The notes under the pieces were generated by a model. The model was not told the DNA's origin and did no database searches. It saw nothing but the letters and a program-made list of their open reading frames with translations. A DNA stretch of 64,000 nucleotides. It comes from Fagopyrum homotropicum. Its lineage: Eukaryota > Streptophyta > Magnoliopsida > Caryophyllales > Polygonaceae. The translations under genes were made by a program, and so were the position numbers. Each line of letters starts with the position of its first letter. Positions within the stretch are counted from its first letter, which is position 1. The DNA lies in assembly GCA_033239125.1 (NCBI GenBank), contig BSWB01000001.1, positions 159,611,481-159,675,480 on the forward strand, read 5' to 3'. This document shows, one piece after another, positions 1 through 12,337 of this stretch.

Positions 1-678
1 TGAACTCTAGGTAGTAGTGAGCCTCACAAGCCGCTATTGGATTGAGTATGCTAGGATTATTGCTTGAGACTTCCCTTTTCCGAGACTTACCCGGTAAGGA
101 GAGGGTTGCCCCTTTAGTAGAGTCCGGTTTGTGTAGAATTCCCTATTTTAACCCCTTGAGACCTACCCGGTAATAGGAGTTTGATGCGGGATTAGTGAAG
201 CGAGAGACTTACCCGGTAATTGCTTCCATTAGAGAAACACCCTTTCCCAACACCGCAGTGTTATCCTTAGAATCTTTAGAAGCTTGAGTCCAATGCCATA
301 ACCGGAAATCTTGACCTCTAGAATCCACTCTTCTCTCTTGATCATATACTTTGTGCTTGTGTTGCTTGTTTGTTTGCTAACTTGAGTTGTTAGTTTGTTT
401 ATTATCTTGCTTGATTTGTGATCTTTGTTTGATCACCTCAAAAACCCAACCAAAAATATCATGATTTTCATTCCTTTATTTCTTTCTCTTTTCTTAGACT
501 AGATTCACACTATCTACGGTCACTTGTTGATTCGATTTCACCTTAGTCTTCGTGTTCGACCTCGGAGTACTATCCTTGCTACAAAACGACCCATACACTG
601 TGGGTTTGCTAGGAGTTAGGAAATTATATCGAGTTTATAAATTGTAAGACTTTTGTGCTATACAATCTTAGCGTGACA
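1..678 (+). mobile_element. Older Athila-like LTR, 3' part (cut by window edge)
   Basis: The stretch resembles the downstream half of the two better-preserved Athila LTRs in this window. It has repeated 'gagacttacccggtaa' blocks (around 83, 165 and 207), a 'tttcacc..agtc..cgtgttcgacc' block near 535-560, and the 'tacactg.gggtt' block near 595. It ends in 'gcgtgaca', equivalent to the 'gagcgaaca' LTR end of the other copies. No primer-binding site follows, so it is probably a 3' LTR or a solo LTR whose start lies outside the window. It is clearly more diverged than the other copies. The exact end base is inferred from alignment to the other LTRs by eye. Confidence 0.65.
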
Positions 679-860
679 TAAGTCTTCTGTTCTTGGATTC
701 TCCTACACGTTCTTGAGTTGTTGTATCTTGCTTCCCTTCTGTTTCGTTTTCTTCTTTCGTCCTTCCTTTTCTTCTTCTCCAAGAATCAAGTTTGAGCCTT
801 GATTCTTGTTGGCCTTTTCGTTGTTGATTCGTTGATGTTCACAAGCTCCCTTGGTTGACT
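679..860. other. Host sequence left of the outer Athila insertion
   Basis: A short pyrimidine-rich stretch between the older LTR and the outer Athila element. Before the insertion it was continuous with the sequence after 34488. I see no gene here. A minus-strand open frame that runs across 861 merely crosses the insertion boundary. Confidence 0.5.
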
Positions 861-865
861 CTTGA
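861..865. repeat. Target site duplication CTTGA, left copy (outer Athila)
   Basis: CTTGA directly precedes the LTR start 'tgataacatg'. The same five bases follow the LTR end at 34484-34488. A 5-bp duplication is the normal signature of Ty3/Gypsy integration. Confidence 0.9.
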
Positions 866-1437
866 TGATAACATGTATTATAGTCTATATTTTGGGATTG
901 ATTTGGACGTTTTATCTTCATAAATCTGCATGTATGGATGTATATTCTTTGATTATATTGTTGTTTTGTCTACCTTTGTGGGAATCAAGGTTTACACCTA
1001 GTTTCGTTGTAATTGTAGGTAAAATGGCACGTTTTGGACCGAAATGGAGCTAAGGAAGCTAAGGTGTCATTGGAGCTACATTCTGGAGCATTGAGGAGTT
1101 ATAAGAAGATCTCAAAAAGCATGGAAATGATTTGGAAGATTGATTTTTGACCAGATTAGAAAGTTTCACTCTCAGCTAAGACTCACCTCGGTCAACTACA
1201 GTACCACCTCGACCGAGGTGATCTTCAGGAGCGTCTGGTCCGAGGCGAAGTGATGACGGGACATAAGATCTTTATTTTTGGCTGAGAACTTCTATTTTTG
1301 GAAAGTGAATATCACATATTTTTGGCTGGATTTCTGGAAGGAGGATATCTTTTTGGCTAATATATTTTGGAAGATATGGAGATATATTTTAAGGAAATTA
1401 TCTTTATAAATATTTTATCTTTGGAAGATAATTCTCC

Positions 1438-1445
1438 TATATAAA
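1438..1445 (+). promoter_or_regulatory. TATA box of the outer LTR promoter
   Basis: TATATAAA followed by 'gggttgga'. The inner LTRs have TATAAAAA followed by 'gggtcgga' at the equivalent place, so this is the conserved U3/R promoter position. Transcription would start roughly 25-35 bp downstream. Confidence 0.6.
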
Positions 1446-2151
1446 GGGTTGGATCTTCTGCAATCCAGCCATCCTTGGATCATCTCCGGATCAACCATTC
1501 TCTGAAGGAAGTTTAAAGGAAGTTTGAAGGAAGTTTGAAGGTTGAAGATCAAGGAAGGAAGGAATCAAGTTTGAAGTTAGCTTTGAAGGAAGTTTGTAAG
1601 ATTTTCTTAGTCGGTTTAGTTTTGTTGTCTTTTCTAATTGTGATTGAGGAACGCTGATTGTTTGTTTGTTTGATTCAGTTATTGAGACCTTTGTGTTAAG
1701 GTTTTCTTGTTTGCATATTGATTCCTTTCTCATATATTTGATTATTGTTATCATGATGATTGTTGGCTAAGTTCTTTATGCGATTCTAGGGTAATTGGCT
1801 GAAAGTTGTGAGAAAGACGATGAAAGAATGAGCCTTTATCCCAGTGGACCCTGAAAGCTCGAGCCTTTACCTTAGCCAACGAACACCTCGGTCAGTCATA
1901 TAACATCTCGACCGGGATGAGATATAACTGAGTGAGGTGATACCTTTCCTGATCCTTATCTGAGTTTAGATTTCAGTTTGCCAAATCCTATTCTTGTTAT
2001 ACCTTTCCTGGGTCAACGCAAGCCTAGGATGAGACTTACCCGGTGATTCCTTTGTTTGTACACCCACGATCATGAGTATAGGTAATAAAGGTTTATCCTT
2101 TATTGGGGTTTGAGTGTGTCTTCATCCCATCTTTGAGAGTTAGCCTGAGAC

Positions 2152-2154
2152 TTA
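2152..2154. repeat. CACTA target site duplication TTA, left copy
   Basis: TTA lies inside an LTR 'gagacTTAcccggt' block. The second copy is at 12372-12374, followed by the rest of the block ('ccgagtaaagg'). A 3-bp duplication is diagnostic for CACTA transposons. Confidence 0.9.
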
Positions 2155-2188
2155 CACTACTAGAAACACGGGTCATTAACTACGCTTT
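2155..2188 (+). repeat. CACTA terminal inverted repeat, left
   Basis: 34 bp, pairing with 12338-12371 with a single mismatch (ATTAAC against ATTTAC in the complement). Confidence 0.93.
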
Positions 2189-2780
2189 TTTAAGGCTTTC
2201 TCGGCGTTAAATAGCGTCGAGAAAAAACCTCTCGACGCTTTCACTAAGCGTAGTTATTCGCGACGCAGAGAATGGTCGACGCTTTTTATCGTCTAACATT
2301 GTCGGCGCTATGTACAGTCAATAGTCATTTTTAGACGCTTTTATGGTTTGAATTTATAAAAATAATTAAAATAACAAGGACGTTTGAAAGCGTCGCTATT
2401 TTCGCGCGCCAACTTCTCCCCAAACTTCCCGCTAATAAATTTGTGTATTTATCGACATTAACAAGCGTCGAAAAGTATACCCGCCAAGTTTCAACGAACT
2501 TCCCGCCATTCCAGAGTTGGAATATTGTACATTGAAAAGCGTCGAGAATTTTTCGTGCCCATTTATTTCAAAAACTCTGTGACATTAAATAGCGTCGAGA
2601 ATTTTTGAAAAGCGTCGAGAATTTTTGAAAAGCGTCGAGAATTTTTCGTGCCCATTTATTTTAAAAATTCATGGACCTTAAAAAACGTCGATATTATTTT
2701 GCGTCCATTTCTCATTTATATAGTCCACTCTGTATAGCGTCGGCATTTATTTATATTCGGGGCGTAATAAGCTGAATATT
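2189..2780. repeat. CACTA subterminal repeats, left
   Basis: Contains more than ten copies of 'gcgtcga(g/a)' or its complement. Three nearly tandem units of 'aaaagcgtcgagaattttt' lie at about 2586-2650, and 'cgtgcccattta' is repeated beside them. Such arrays are the binding region of the accessory (TNPA-type) protein in known CACTA elements. That role is inferred here. Confidence 0.8.
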
Positions 2781-3676
2781 TACCAGTTAATAGTGCTAAA
2801 ATATTGTGCGTCAAATTATATGCTACACCAATAAATAACATACAAGTATCCAAAGTTGTAGACATAACATGCTTCCATTGTTAAGTAGGTAGTGTACATC
2901 ATAAATACGTTGTTCATGGAAACAAAATATCCAATCTTCACTAGTCTTGAAAAATCTTAAAACTGCAATCGTTAAGTAACCGGATACTATCAAGTCACCA
3001 ATGCATTTCACAAAATAAAGCCACCAAAATATGCATCGGCTTCGTATATCCGGAGTTACGAACAAGCAGAAATCTTCTACCTTCAATACCTTCAACCCAT
3101 TGATGTTTCCATGTCATCCACTCCATCCCGAGTACTAGTATCCCTTGATGTATCCTTGTTACTCGCTCCATTGCGAGTACTAGTACCCCTTGATGTACCG
3201 CTAGCTGTTGAACCAACCTTGACAAAACAGTTTTCAATAACAAACAATCAACATTCAAAAAATGACCACAACATTCAACATTTAACATCATTAGACATAC
3301 AAGAAGCTCAACATTAGACATACAATCAACATTCAAAACAGTTTTCACTAACATTAAGCTACTAACAATAAACAACAGTGGTATGCAATCCAATTATAAA
3401 AACTATCACCATTCAATAACATCAATATTCAGCAATTAACCTCAACATTCATGAACCACAACATTCAACATTTAACATCAACATTCAACTTGTACCTCAA
3501 CATACAACAAGCTCAACATTTAGATAAACAAAATATCAACAATAGTATGCAATGCAACAACATTTGCACTCAACATTAAGCAATTTCATAATAGATTGTA
3601 GCAACAAATAAGTTAAGAAGTTACCTGACAGTTAGAGCCTCGTAAAGCCACTTGAAGAGCATCAAAGAATTCATCA
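2781..3676. other. CACTA non-coding interval downstream of the accessory gene
   Basis: Between the subterminal repeats and the stop codon at 3677. It is enriched in short 'caacattcaacatttaacatc' type repeats (3240-3590). The open frames here (for example 2995-3393 minus) have no recognisable domain and I read them as chance. Confidence 0.5.
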
Positions 3677-6343
3677 TTAATCTTCCGCTACGGAATGCAT
3701 CAACAGTTTGTAGCAATATTTGACTGTTTGATCAATCTTTGCGCACAGTTCCTGATTTTCCTTTTCCATGCTAGACATCTTAACTTTCATGGTTTGCAAT
3801 TCAACAGCCTTGTTAGTTGTAGAAGCAGTACTTGACTCACATCCATCTTTTCTTAGTACACTTTGCACCCCAAAAACTTGACTTGTTTTCACTCCAAATC
3901 CAAAGTCAATAGGGCGTTTCGGGACATCAACATCGTACATTAGATCACCGAAAACCTCATTCTCAATTTCTGTACGAGACTTTGAAGGCGAAGATGTACG
4001 GACAAGAGTATCAACTCTGGCATTTGCTTCTTTTTGTTTCACAAATAAACCAATAAAACATAATACCATATTCAACAAAGCATCCGGCAACTTCGGTATG
4101 AAAACAAACAGAATAGATATATATATCTAAGTGGAGATAGTTATCAAATTTATACCAATAACACCGAAGACATAGTATTTTCAACAAAGCCTCCTACAGC
4201 TTTGGTATGTGTTATTTCAAAGAGTTCTAAACTGCTGGGTTGTTTTCCCTTTGATTCAACCTATAAACATTTCAAAAGTGATGTTTTATTTTTTAGACAA
4301 AAACTACAACAGTGGCAAACATAATAAAACTGCAGAACAAAACGGGAAAAGTCATACAAAACTCCATAAATGAATATAAAGAAAAGGTAAAATTCATACA
4401 AAATCAGCTCGTTTGTTGGCATAACTTTTTGAACTAGTAGTATGCACGTGAGCTTGATTTGAACGTGCTTCCTTCCCAATTTCAGACAGTTTCTGCAATG
4501 TGTAAAATAATGCATATGAAAATTTATTCAACTAATATCCAATTATTTTAGAAGAACGAATCATAAAAAGAGGTAAATGTTTTGTATAACTTGCTTTCTT
4601 CTGAATAAAACTGCACAACCAAACACACCCAATTTGTACGTGTATGTCCATGGGGTACATCATCAAAAATCTGATCTTGTGTCCTCTCTTCTGGATTAAA
4701 TTTCATCTGCTTCAAGGCATACTTGTACTGTCTAAATGCTCTTCCAACCCGCATGAGAATTGCCTTATCATATAAATCTCCATTTGGGATGACAAATTTT
4801 TGCTGCAAATTAAATTAATTTAGTATATTTTCGAACTTCATATAAATTCAGATTAATGCTTAAGCTGAAACAAAATATTATTTGAATCTGTAGATCGAAA
4901 ATACTTACTCTAACCCCTTTTACAATCTCAGCTTTATAGTATTTGTTCACTTGATGCCAGCTTGTCTCTCCAATTGGACAAAATTTTTCGATTTTTGCCA
5001 ATGAACCAAGATACTTCACTAGAATACAAACTCCTTTACGAATTGGTTGATTGAATTCATTGAAATTAACAACACACCTCACTCCATCTTCAAGATTATC
5101 AATATCTCGAGGTTGTATTAATCCACTTAGTATTTTATAATTACTGTCAACATCTGCACACATATAACTATTAGAAGATGCTAAATTATGAACTTCAAAT
5201 TAAGATTATTTATTGTCAATGTTACGTACCAATGGTCAAAACCTCTTCCTTGTCATCATACTTTATTTCGGAAGTCCAGTCAGGCACTCTTGATTTCATG
5301 GCTCGAGGTCTAGAAGTTGTTTTGTTTTTTAACTTTTCATTGTCATCTTCTTGTGCTAATGGCCCCATGTCAGAGGTATCGCAATCCAAATCTGTCAAAT
5401 GTTCTTCTGTCATAGGATTCGTGTCTTCCTCAGAAATATCATTCAATGATTGAGAAGATTGTGGAGATGGTAAAGTACTAGGCTGCGTTGTCTCCACCTC
5501 TGTCTCTGCATTGGCTGAAGCACGGGTCCTCAACCTATGAGGTGATGCAGCTGGTGGTAATGCAGAAGGTTGTGTTGTCTCCACCTCTGTCTCTACATTG
5601 GCTGAAGCACGGGTTCTCAACCTATGAGGTGATGCAGCTGGTGGTAATGTAGAAGGCTGCGTTGTCTCCACCTCTGTCTCCACATTGGCTGAAGAACGGG
5701 ACCTCAACCTATGAGGTGATACAGCTGGTGGTAATGCAGAAGGCTGCGTTGTCTCCACCTCTTTCTCTGCATTGGCTGAAGCGCGAGTCCTCAGCCTATG
5801 AGGTGATGCAGCCGGTGGTAATGCAAAAGGTTGTGTTATCTCCACCACTGTCTCTGCATTGGCTGAAGCACGGGACCTAAGGTTATGAGTTGATCTAACT
5901 AGTGGTAATGTAACAGGCTGATGTTTCTCCACTTGATCTACATTCCGTGGGGTTGGGGGCCTCTGTTTCTTAGGTGAAGAGGGTAATGAAGTTGGTTGCA
6001 CACTCACAGGCTGAGGCTCGGTATTGCCTCCAACACGGGACCTAAGGTTGTGGGATGATCTAACTGGTGGTAACACAGCAGACTGCTTTTTGTCCACCAT
6101 TTCTGCATTGTGTTGGGTTGGGTGCATTTGACTCAGAGGTGGTTTACTTCCGGGGCCTAAGGTTCTTGGTTTTCTTGGAATAGGAATAGTAATTTTGTAA
6201 GCCCTTGTCTTCGGAGGTGGTCTTTCAGGTTGTAGAGCTGGTGTAGGACATAGGGGTCTTGCTTGAGATTCTGAACTAGGTGAATCAGTGTCCGAATGTA
6301 GAAGTTGGTCATCACTTCTACTGCTTTTGCTTCTAAAACTCAT
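3677..6343 (-). CDS. CACTA accessory protein, Transposase_24 (Ptta/En/Spm) type
   Basis: This is the second gene of the CACTA element, probably the TNPA-like protein that binds the subterminal repeats. I resolve six exons: 6343-5230, 5153-4909, 4802-about 4591, 4492-4400, 4260-4156 and 4090-3677. All junctions have GT..AG and keep phase except the third donor, which is uncertain by a base or two. The product is about 725 aa. Exon 1 is basic and proline-rich and contains five 29-residue repeats around 'TTQPSALPPAASPHRL'. Exons 2-5 carry the Transposase_24 core, including 'KFVIPNGDLYDKAILMRVGR' and 'TSSKSYANKRADF'. The last exon has 'ENEVFGDLMYDVDVPKRPID' and ends in a short coiled coil. Unlike its neighbour, the frame looks intact. 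Function is inferred from family and position. Confidence 0.8.
5487..5921 (-). repeat. Five 87-bp in-frame tandem repeats in accessory gene
   Basis: Period 87 bp (starts at 5487, 5574, 5661 and onward), encoding 29-residue units of the type 'RTRASANAETEVETTQPSAL'. Units differ at scattered positions, and no frameshift occurs, consistent with selection on the protein or a recent expansion. Confidence 0.85.
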
Positions 6344-6660
6344 TTTTGGGGAAAACTAAAATAATAACAATTAATAAAAACCATAAGCTGAATGATAAAA
6401 CAGAAAGTACAACATATATACTGTAATAACAGAAACTACAACATATATATGTGAAAATATAAACTACAACAGAAAAATCTAAACTACAATAGAAAAGTAT
6501 AAACTACAGCAGAAACTACAATATATATACTGTAATAACTAGAATATATGACTAAAATGCACAACATAAATGAACAACACATATACTTGAACAACCAGAA
6601 ATATATCAATATTCAAAAGGTTCAAAATGTAAAAGCATAGGCTTAAAAAATATGACATCA
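6344..6660. other. Spacer between the two CACTA genes
   Basis: Holds the presumptive promoter and 5' leader of the accessory gene and the 3' end of the transposase gene. Simple 'aaactacaacagaaa' repeats occur at about 6425-6530. No gene is seen. Confidence 0.5.
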
Positions 6661-9600
6661 TTATAGATCCCCTAAATCAAACAAATCTCTAGGCTTTGTT
6701 CTTATGACATGAAACCATCCTTTTTGCAACTCATCTTCAACATATAAAACTTGCTTCGCTTGAGATGAGAATATGAATGGGTCGTCTTGCAAAAATCTTC
6801 CAGTATGCATCAATTTAGAGAAGTTCACACAAGCTCCTGCGTTGCCATATGTCTTCAATCCTCTATGTATATCGATCCATAAACAACGAAAGACGACAAC
6901 TTTATATACTCCATAATAATCTAACTCATATATATCCTTGATCTTCCCATAATATGATTGTCCATCTGCCTCCACCACAACTCCAGAATTTTGTGTCCTT
7001 CGAAATTCTTCTCGGTCGATAGTGTGAAATTTATACCCGTTTATCATAAATCCCTTTAGCCTTTTAGCTGATTTATTCAAATCCCCAGCTAAAGCCTTTC
7101 TTAGGCTTCCATCTTCAGTGTTTGAATCTATATTGTGTACCTATGAAGTGTTCATAAGTAACAAGTCAAATACTAATACGCAAGAAACAAGTGTAAATGT
7201 TATTATGAGTTATGATCCCTAATAACCTGATTTTGTAGCCAACCAGGTAACTCATTTATGATCCACCCATTCTGAATGGAATCATCAAGTTCAAAACTGG
7301 GATCTTCTGCTTGTTTTTCACGTATGAATGCACTACATATCACGTTGTAGAAACATTTTATTTTAATGTATGAAATATTTGTAGTACGAATAAGTGGTTA
7401 TTTGATTAAAATAATTTGTATTACTTACGCCCGTAAAGTATTCATCTCATCTGAATGTAGTAAAACATAGCGATGGGCCTGTTTTAAACTTCTTTCGTCT
7501 AGTGTCACAGACTTTGTCATCCCAACGATTCGACCACCGGAGTTAAATAAATACTTGTGCATGCTTGGGCTGGTGTCATCATTTCTTCTGGATTTGTTGA
7601 AAACAGTTTTCACCCCTTTCAAAAACCTTGAACAAAAGGTACTTGTCTCTTCTAGAATGTATCCTTCAGCAATAGACCCTTCTAGTTGGGCTTTATTGTT
7701 CACGTGTGACTTTAAATGAGCCAAATACCTTTTTCAAAAGAATACAGTCAGACATCAATATTATGGTAGTTCCTCAGCTGAATAAACTAGAATAGGGTGT
7801 AAATATTGACCTTTCAATGGGATACATCCATCTATAGTGAACCGGTCCACCAAGCTTGGCCTCATCTACTAAGTGGATTAGTAAGTGAACCATGATTGTA
7901 AAAAAAGATGGGAGAAATTCCTTTTCAAAATCACATAAAGTGAGGATGAGTTTTTCTTGGACAACATCCAGCTCATCAGGATCAAGAGTTGTAGAGCACA
8001 AATACTTGAAAAAAGAAGACAAATCTGAAAGCAGCTCAACAACTTCAGTAGCCTTGGATGCACGTAAGGTTACAGGAAGAATATCTTGTATTAAGACATG
8101 ATTATCATGACTTTTGAGGTTGATCAACTTTCGTTGTTTCATGTTGACATATCGAGATAGGTTGGATCCATATCCATCTGGAAATCTAAGCTTTTGTAAA
8201 ACCCTAAGGAATCTCTCTTTTTCCACTGAAGATGTAGTGTATGCAGCAGGAGGCATTATTGGATCTCGGTTAGGGCGAGGCTGAAGCCATAGTTGTGGCT
8301 TTACTCCTCTTTCTTCAATTGCTTTTCTAGCATTGACATCATCCCTACACTTTTTATCCATATCAAGAATAGTACCCAACAGATTATCACACACATTTTT
8401 CTCTATGTGCATAACATCTAAATTGTGCCTTAACATACTATGCTCCCAATATACCAAGTCAAAAAAGATGCTCTTTTTCTTCCACAGATTATTGTCTTCA
8501 TCAACATATTCATCTCCTCCTGTCTCCACCTCTGTCTCTCTTGATCTTTTTTTCTTGAGCTCTTCTTACACTTTCCATATACATGAACTATTTGTTCTTG
8601 TTACCTCAAAGTACTTGACCCTGTTATAGGACTCGGTGGCTGACCATACTCATCAGTCCCATCAAATAGATCACTTTGAGATCGGTATTCATGTTCAGCT
8701 GGTAACCACTTTCTGTGACCGACATAACAGATTTTCCCTCCAAACATGTATGAATGAGTTGAGCCTGCAGATGAAGGGCATGCCTTGTAACCCTTCGTAC
8801 TCCAACCAGATAACATCGCTAAAGCAGGGAAGTCATTAATAGTCCACATTAAAGAAGCACGAAGCCTGAACTATTCCCCCTTATAAGCGTCAAATACATC
8901 AATACCTTCCCACAACTTTAGCAACTCACAAATTAATGGCTGTAGATATACATCAATATTATTACCTGGTCCTGATTTTCCAAGTATAATCATTGACAAG
9001 ATGAATGATGATGCCTTCATCACCATCCATGGTGGCAAGTTGTAAGGGATTAAAACAGCAGGCCATGTACTATAAGTAGTATTCATTAGTCGATAAGGAT
9101 TAAAACCGTCACTAGCAAGACCCAGCCTTACATTACGAATCTCTGATGAAAAATCAGGATACTTGGCATCAAAACATGCCCACGCTACACCATCAGCTGG
9201 ATGGCGTAGCTTTCCATCCTTCACACGTTCTTTGTCATGCCAAGTCATGTCTTTAGCAGTGGTAGGTTCCATGTACATTCGCTTCAGTCGTGGAATGAGA
9301 GGAAAATAACGCATCACCTTAGCTGGCTCACCCTTCTTAACAACATCATCTTCGTCCGTCCTATCATTGTCATTGTGTTTGACTGTCTTCCACCTTGGAG
9401 TATTACAAACTGAACAACGTTCTAACTGAGCTGAATCACCCCAGTACAACATACAATCGTTCGGACAAGCATCAATCTTCTCATATCCAAGGCCAAATCC
9501 ATTTATCATTTTTTTACAATGATAGTATGTTGTTGGGAACTCCATCACTTGTGGGAATGCGTCAAGGAGAAGTTTGAGCAACATATTGAAGGACTCCGCA

Positions 9601-10178
9601 CTCCAGTGAAAAGAGCATTTGAGATGAAACAAATTTAGAAGAAATGAGAGTTTTGAAAATGAGCTACACCCTGGATAAAGCTCATCGTTCGCAGCATTAA
9701 GTAGCTTCTCATACTCAGAAGTGTCCCCGTCATTATCTTGGCTTGCTGGTTGATGGGGATCTTCAAATAACTCCTCATTATCAACTTGTGTAGGCACTTG
9801 GTTTAGATTATTGGTGGGATGCATAACATTGGGTCCAAATGCAACACTAAACAGTCCACTCATATCATCTTGGCCTAGATCCATTGGTTCACTATGAAGG
9901 ACTGTTTCGGCTGAAGTATTTAATTCATTAGCTAAACTTTCAGAAGGTGTATCCTCTTGTCCATGATGAATCCACTTCTTATATGGCTTGTAAAATCCTT
10001 TAAAGAGGAGATGTTGTTCGACTTCATCTACTAGCACCCACTTATACACTTTACATTTTTTGCATGGACATCGAGTTCTACCTTCAACAAGGTTTTGTTT
10101 AGCCAATTCTAAGAAATTCATAACCCCTCTAATATAATCAGGATGACTATTTGGTAGTCCAGTCCAACTTGTATCCAT
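6661..10178 (-). pseudogene. CACTA TNP2-type transposase (broken)
   Basis: The start 'MDTSWTGLPNSHPDYIRGVM' is the usual N-terminus of the transposase-associated zinc-finger domain ('CPCKKCK'). A Transposase_21 region follows ('ACPNDCMLYWGD', 'LERCSVCNTPRW', 'RHNLDVMHIEKNVCDNLLGT'), then DUF4218 ('HLLIHLVDEAKLGGPVHYRW') and DUF4216 ('KVVVFRCLWIDIHRGLK'). Exons are 10178-7811, 7728-7429, 7332-7227 and 7140-6661. All introns are GT..AG and phase is kept. Exon 1 is broken by TAG at 8873-8871 (before 'FRLRASLMWTINDFP'), by TAA at 8603-8601, and by a frame change within an A-run near 8547-8553. These would abolish a full-length transposase. The gene reads away from the 12371 end, whose subterminal zone is therefore its promoter side. 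Confidence 0.88.
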
Positions 10179-11395
10179 ACCTAAAATGACTTTGTCGAAT
10201 TAGGAAGCCTAACTACATAAGAAAACAAATATAAAAAACAGAAAACAAAATCTAATTGCATTAACACTACATAAAAATATAAAACATACATCAATCAACA
10301 AGTAAGCAAAATGAAGAAGCCTTAGTAGCAATTATATTATGTAACTAGTACAATAACCCTAATATACACATAGAAATATTATATAATAATATTTGTTGTC
10401 CAAAGAACCACAATCCTAATCAGATAAGCAAATATAAAAATAAGAAATTAATGGAAAAAATATGAAATCTACATGTAGCCAAAAGCTGCATAACAGTTGT
10501 CCTAATTAGAATAGTGAAGCAAAATACAACATTGCATACAAACTAAACACCACTAGTAAATAATATACACAGTATTATGACAGATAACTGTTGTCCAAAG
10601 GACCACAATCCAAAGCATAGAAACAAATAACCAAACAAGCAAATAAAGGAAAAATATGAGCCATCAAACATCAAGATCAGAGGCAATACATACCTATTAG
10701 AGACTTGACAGATGTGGAGTATCCTAAACCAGAGATGCAAGCCAAATCGTGGACAACAAACTACACCACAATTTTGAATATCAGATTAAAAAAAGTCCAT
10801 AATTAGAATATCTTTATAGAACAATCTAAACTAGAGACTACATAAATTTTCATTGAACAAATTTCTTCATAACAATTAGTGTAAGTAAGTGAGCAAAACA
10901 TGAGGCCTTTCAACTAAGTTTAGAGCTGTGTAACTGAAATTTCAGAGATACTCATGGAGAACATAGTGGGCTAATTAATAACTTATGCAACTACACATGG
11001 AAATATAAAAATAGATATAAAGTTAATCAAAGAAACTAAACAATTGTTGCATAGAATAGATGGAGTGACAACTAAGCTAGCATGAATTGATGGACAACAC
11101 AGTGGGCTAATTTATAACTTATGCAACTACACATGAAAATATAAAAACAACTTACTCATCGAGGTACACAAATGCAGATAAATCACTAAATCTTTCAACT
11201 AAAGTATATGAAACATTCACTCCAAGTAATTAGCAAGATAAAAACAAATGATAAACGATAAGCTGATGGTCCACAGAAGGAAGTTTGAATTATATTGACC
11301 TAAAAACTGAAAACAAAAAACAGAGAAGGTTGTCTTTTATTTGGGATAAGTTGGAGAACCCTAATATGTAATGGCATACCCTAATCGGAAACATA
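10179..11395. other. CACTA 5' leader/promoter region of the transposase
   Basis: AT-rich. It contains near-duplicate phrases such as 'ttgtccaaag(a/g)accacaatcc' (10397 and 10591) and 'acaca(t/g)tgggctaatt(a/t)ata' (10963 and 11099), so it is partly built of diverged repeats. No ORF with a recognisable domain. Confidence 0.55.
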
Positions 11396-11910
11396 ATAGA
11401 GAGGCTATTGATTGGGAAAATGTTAGGAGATTAGGGTTTCATACTTGAAGAGAAGGCGAGGTTTGAAAGAAGTTGAAGAACCTTACCTACGATACAGGCT
11501 GGAGGAACAAAAAAACCTTACCTGCGATAATGAAGTTTAGGAATTAGGATTTCATAGTTAAAGAGAAGATCAGAGATAAGCTGAAGAACCTTACACGCAC
11601 GTTACTGGCCGGAGGAACAAAAGAAGTTTAAAGAACCTTACCTGCGTTAATGAAGTTTAGGAATTAGGATTTCATAGTTAAAGAGAAGATCAGAGATAAG
11701 CTGAAGAACCTTACACGCACGTTACTGGCCGGAGGAACAAAAGAACCTTACCTGCGTTAATGAAGTTTAGGAATTAGGGTTTCATACTTGAAGAGAAGAT
11801 CTCAGAGAAGCTGAAGAACCTTACCTACGATAATGGAGGAACAAATCTAAGAACATTACCGCCTGCGTCAATGAAGTTTAGGGATAAGGGTTTCATACAT
11901 AGTACAATAC
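11396..11910. repeat. Tandem 110-120 bp repeats near the CACTA right end
   Basis: Phrases 'cctgcg(a/t)taatgaagttta' recur at 11521, 11641 and 11751, with a fourth diverged start at about 11862. Each is followed by 'gaattagg(a/g)tttcata' and 'gaagaaccttac'. Units 11521 and 11641 are almost identical (offset 120 bp) and the next is 110 bp. They sit on the promoter side of the transposase and may carry control elements. Confidence 0.85.
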
Positions 11911-12179
11911 TTAAAGAGAAGGTAGAATAAGGATTAAAAGACCGAATAACCTAACCGGAAACAGAATAGAGAAGCTAAAGAACATTACCGGCCGGTAGAA
12001 CCTTTGATTTCCGGCAGAACGCTATCGTGGAACCGTGGAAGTGTTTGCAAGGGTTAGGGTTAAAGTTGTTGGTGTTGGAAGAATGAGCAAAAGCGTTTGC
12101 CAAACGTTTTGTTACGGGGGAAAAACAGGCGGGATTATAAAAACTTAAGCGCTTTAATGAAATTTGTGGCTTTTTTGTA

Positions 12180-12337
12180 AATATAAATGGTGGGCCTTAT
12201 CATCAACCGACGTTTCTCTAACATTTTTTGATACACATAATTGTCATAATATCTTCGACGTTATATAGCGTCGATAATGTTATGCGCTTGTTGGAAGCGC
12301 TGAAATTTCAGCTGACGCAAAAAGTAGCGTTGAAGCC
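12180..12337. repeat. CACTA subterminal repeats, right
   Basis: Carries 'ttcgacgttatatagcgtcgataa' type motifs, equivalent to the 'gcgtcga' array at the left end. This end is shorter and sparser than the left, an asymmetry common in CACTA elements. Confidence 0.75.

Larger units (their letters stand above)
866..2154 (+). repeat. Outer Athila 5' LTR, part 1
   Basis: Starts 'tgataacatgtattatag', homologous to the 'tgatagcatgaattatag' start of the inner LTRs. It is interrupted after base 2154 by the CACTA transposon and resumes at 12375. The two parts total 1755 bp, against 1761 bp for the inner LTR. Within it are a TATA box (1438-1445), purine-rich 'ggaagtttgaa' repeats around 1505-1560, and the LTR-typical 'gagacttacccggt' blocks. 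Confidence 0.9.

Noticed and set aside
703..921. 72-residue minus-strand frame
   Set aside because: Runs across the outer Athila boundary at 866 and is low-complexity.
8532..8605. A 74-bp intron (AG|GTAACA ... cag) in transposase exon 1 that would remove one stop
   Set aside because: The skipped sequence encodes residues that look like normal transposase, and the earlier TAG at 8873 would remain. Mutation is simpler, though the intron cannot be excluded.
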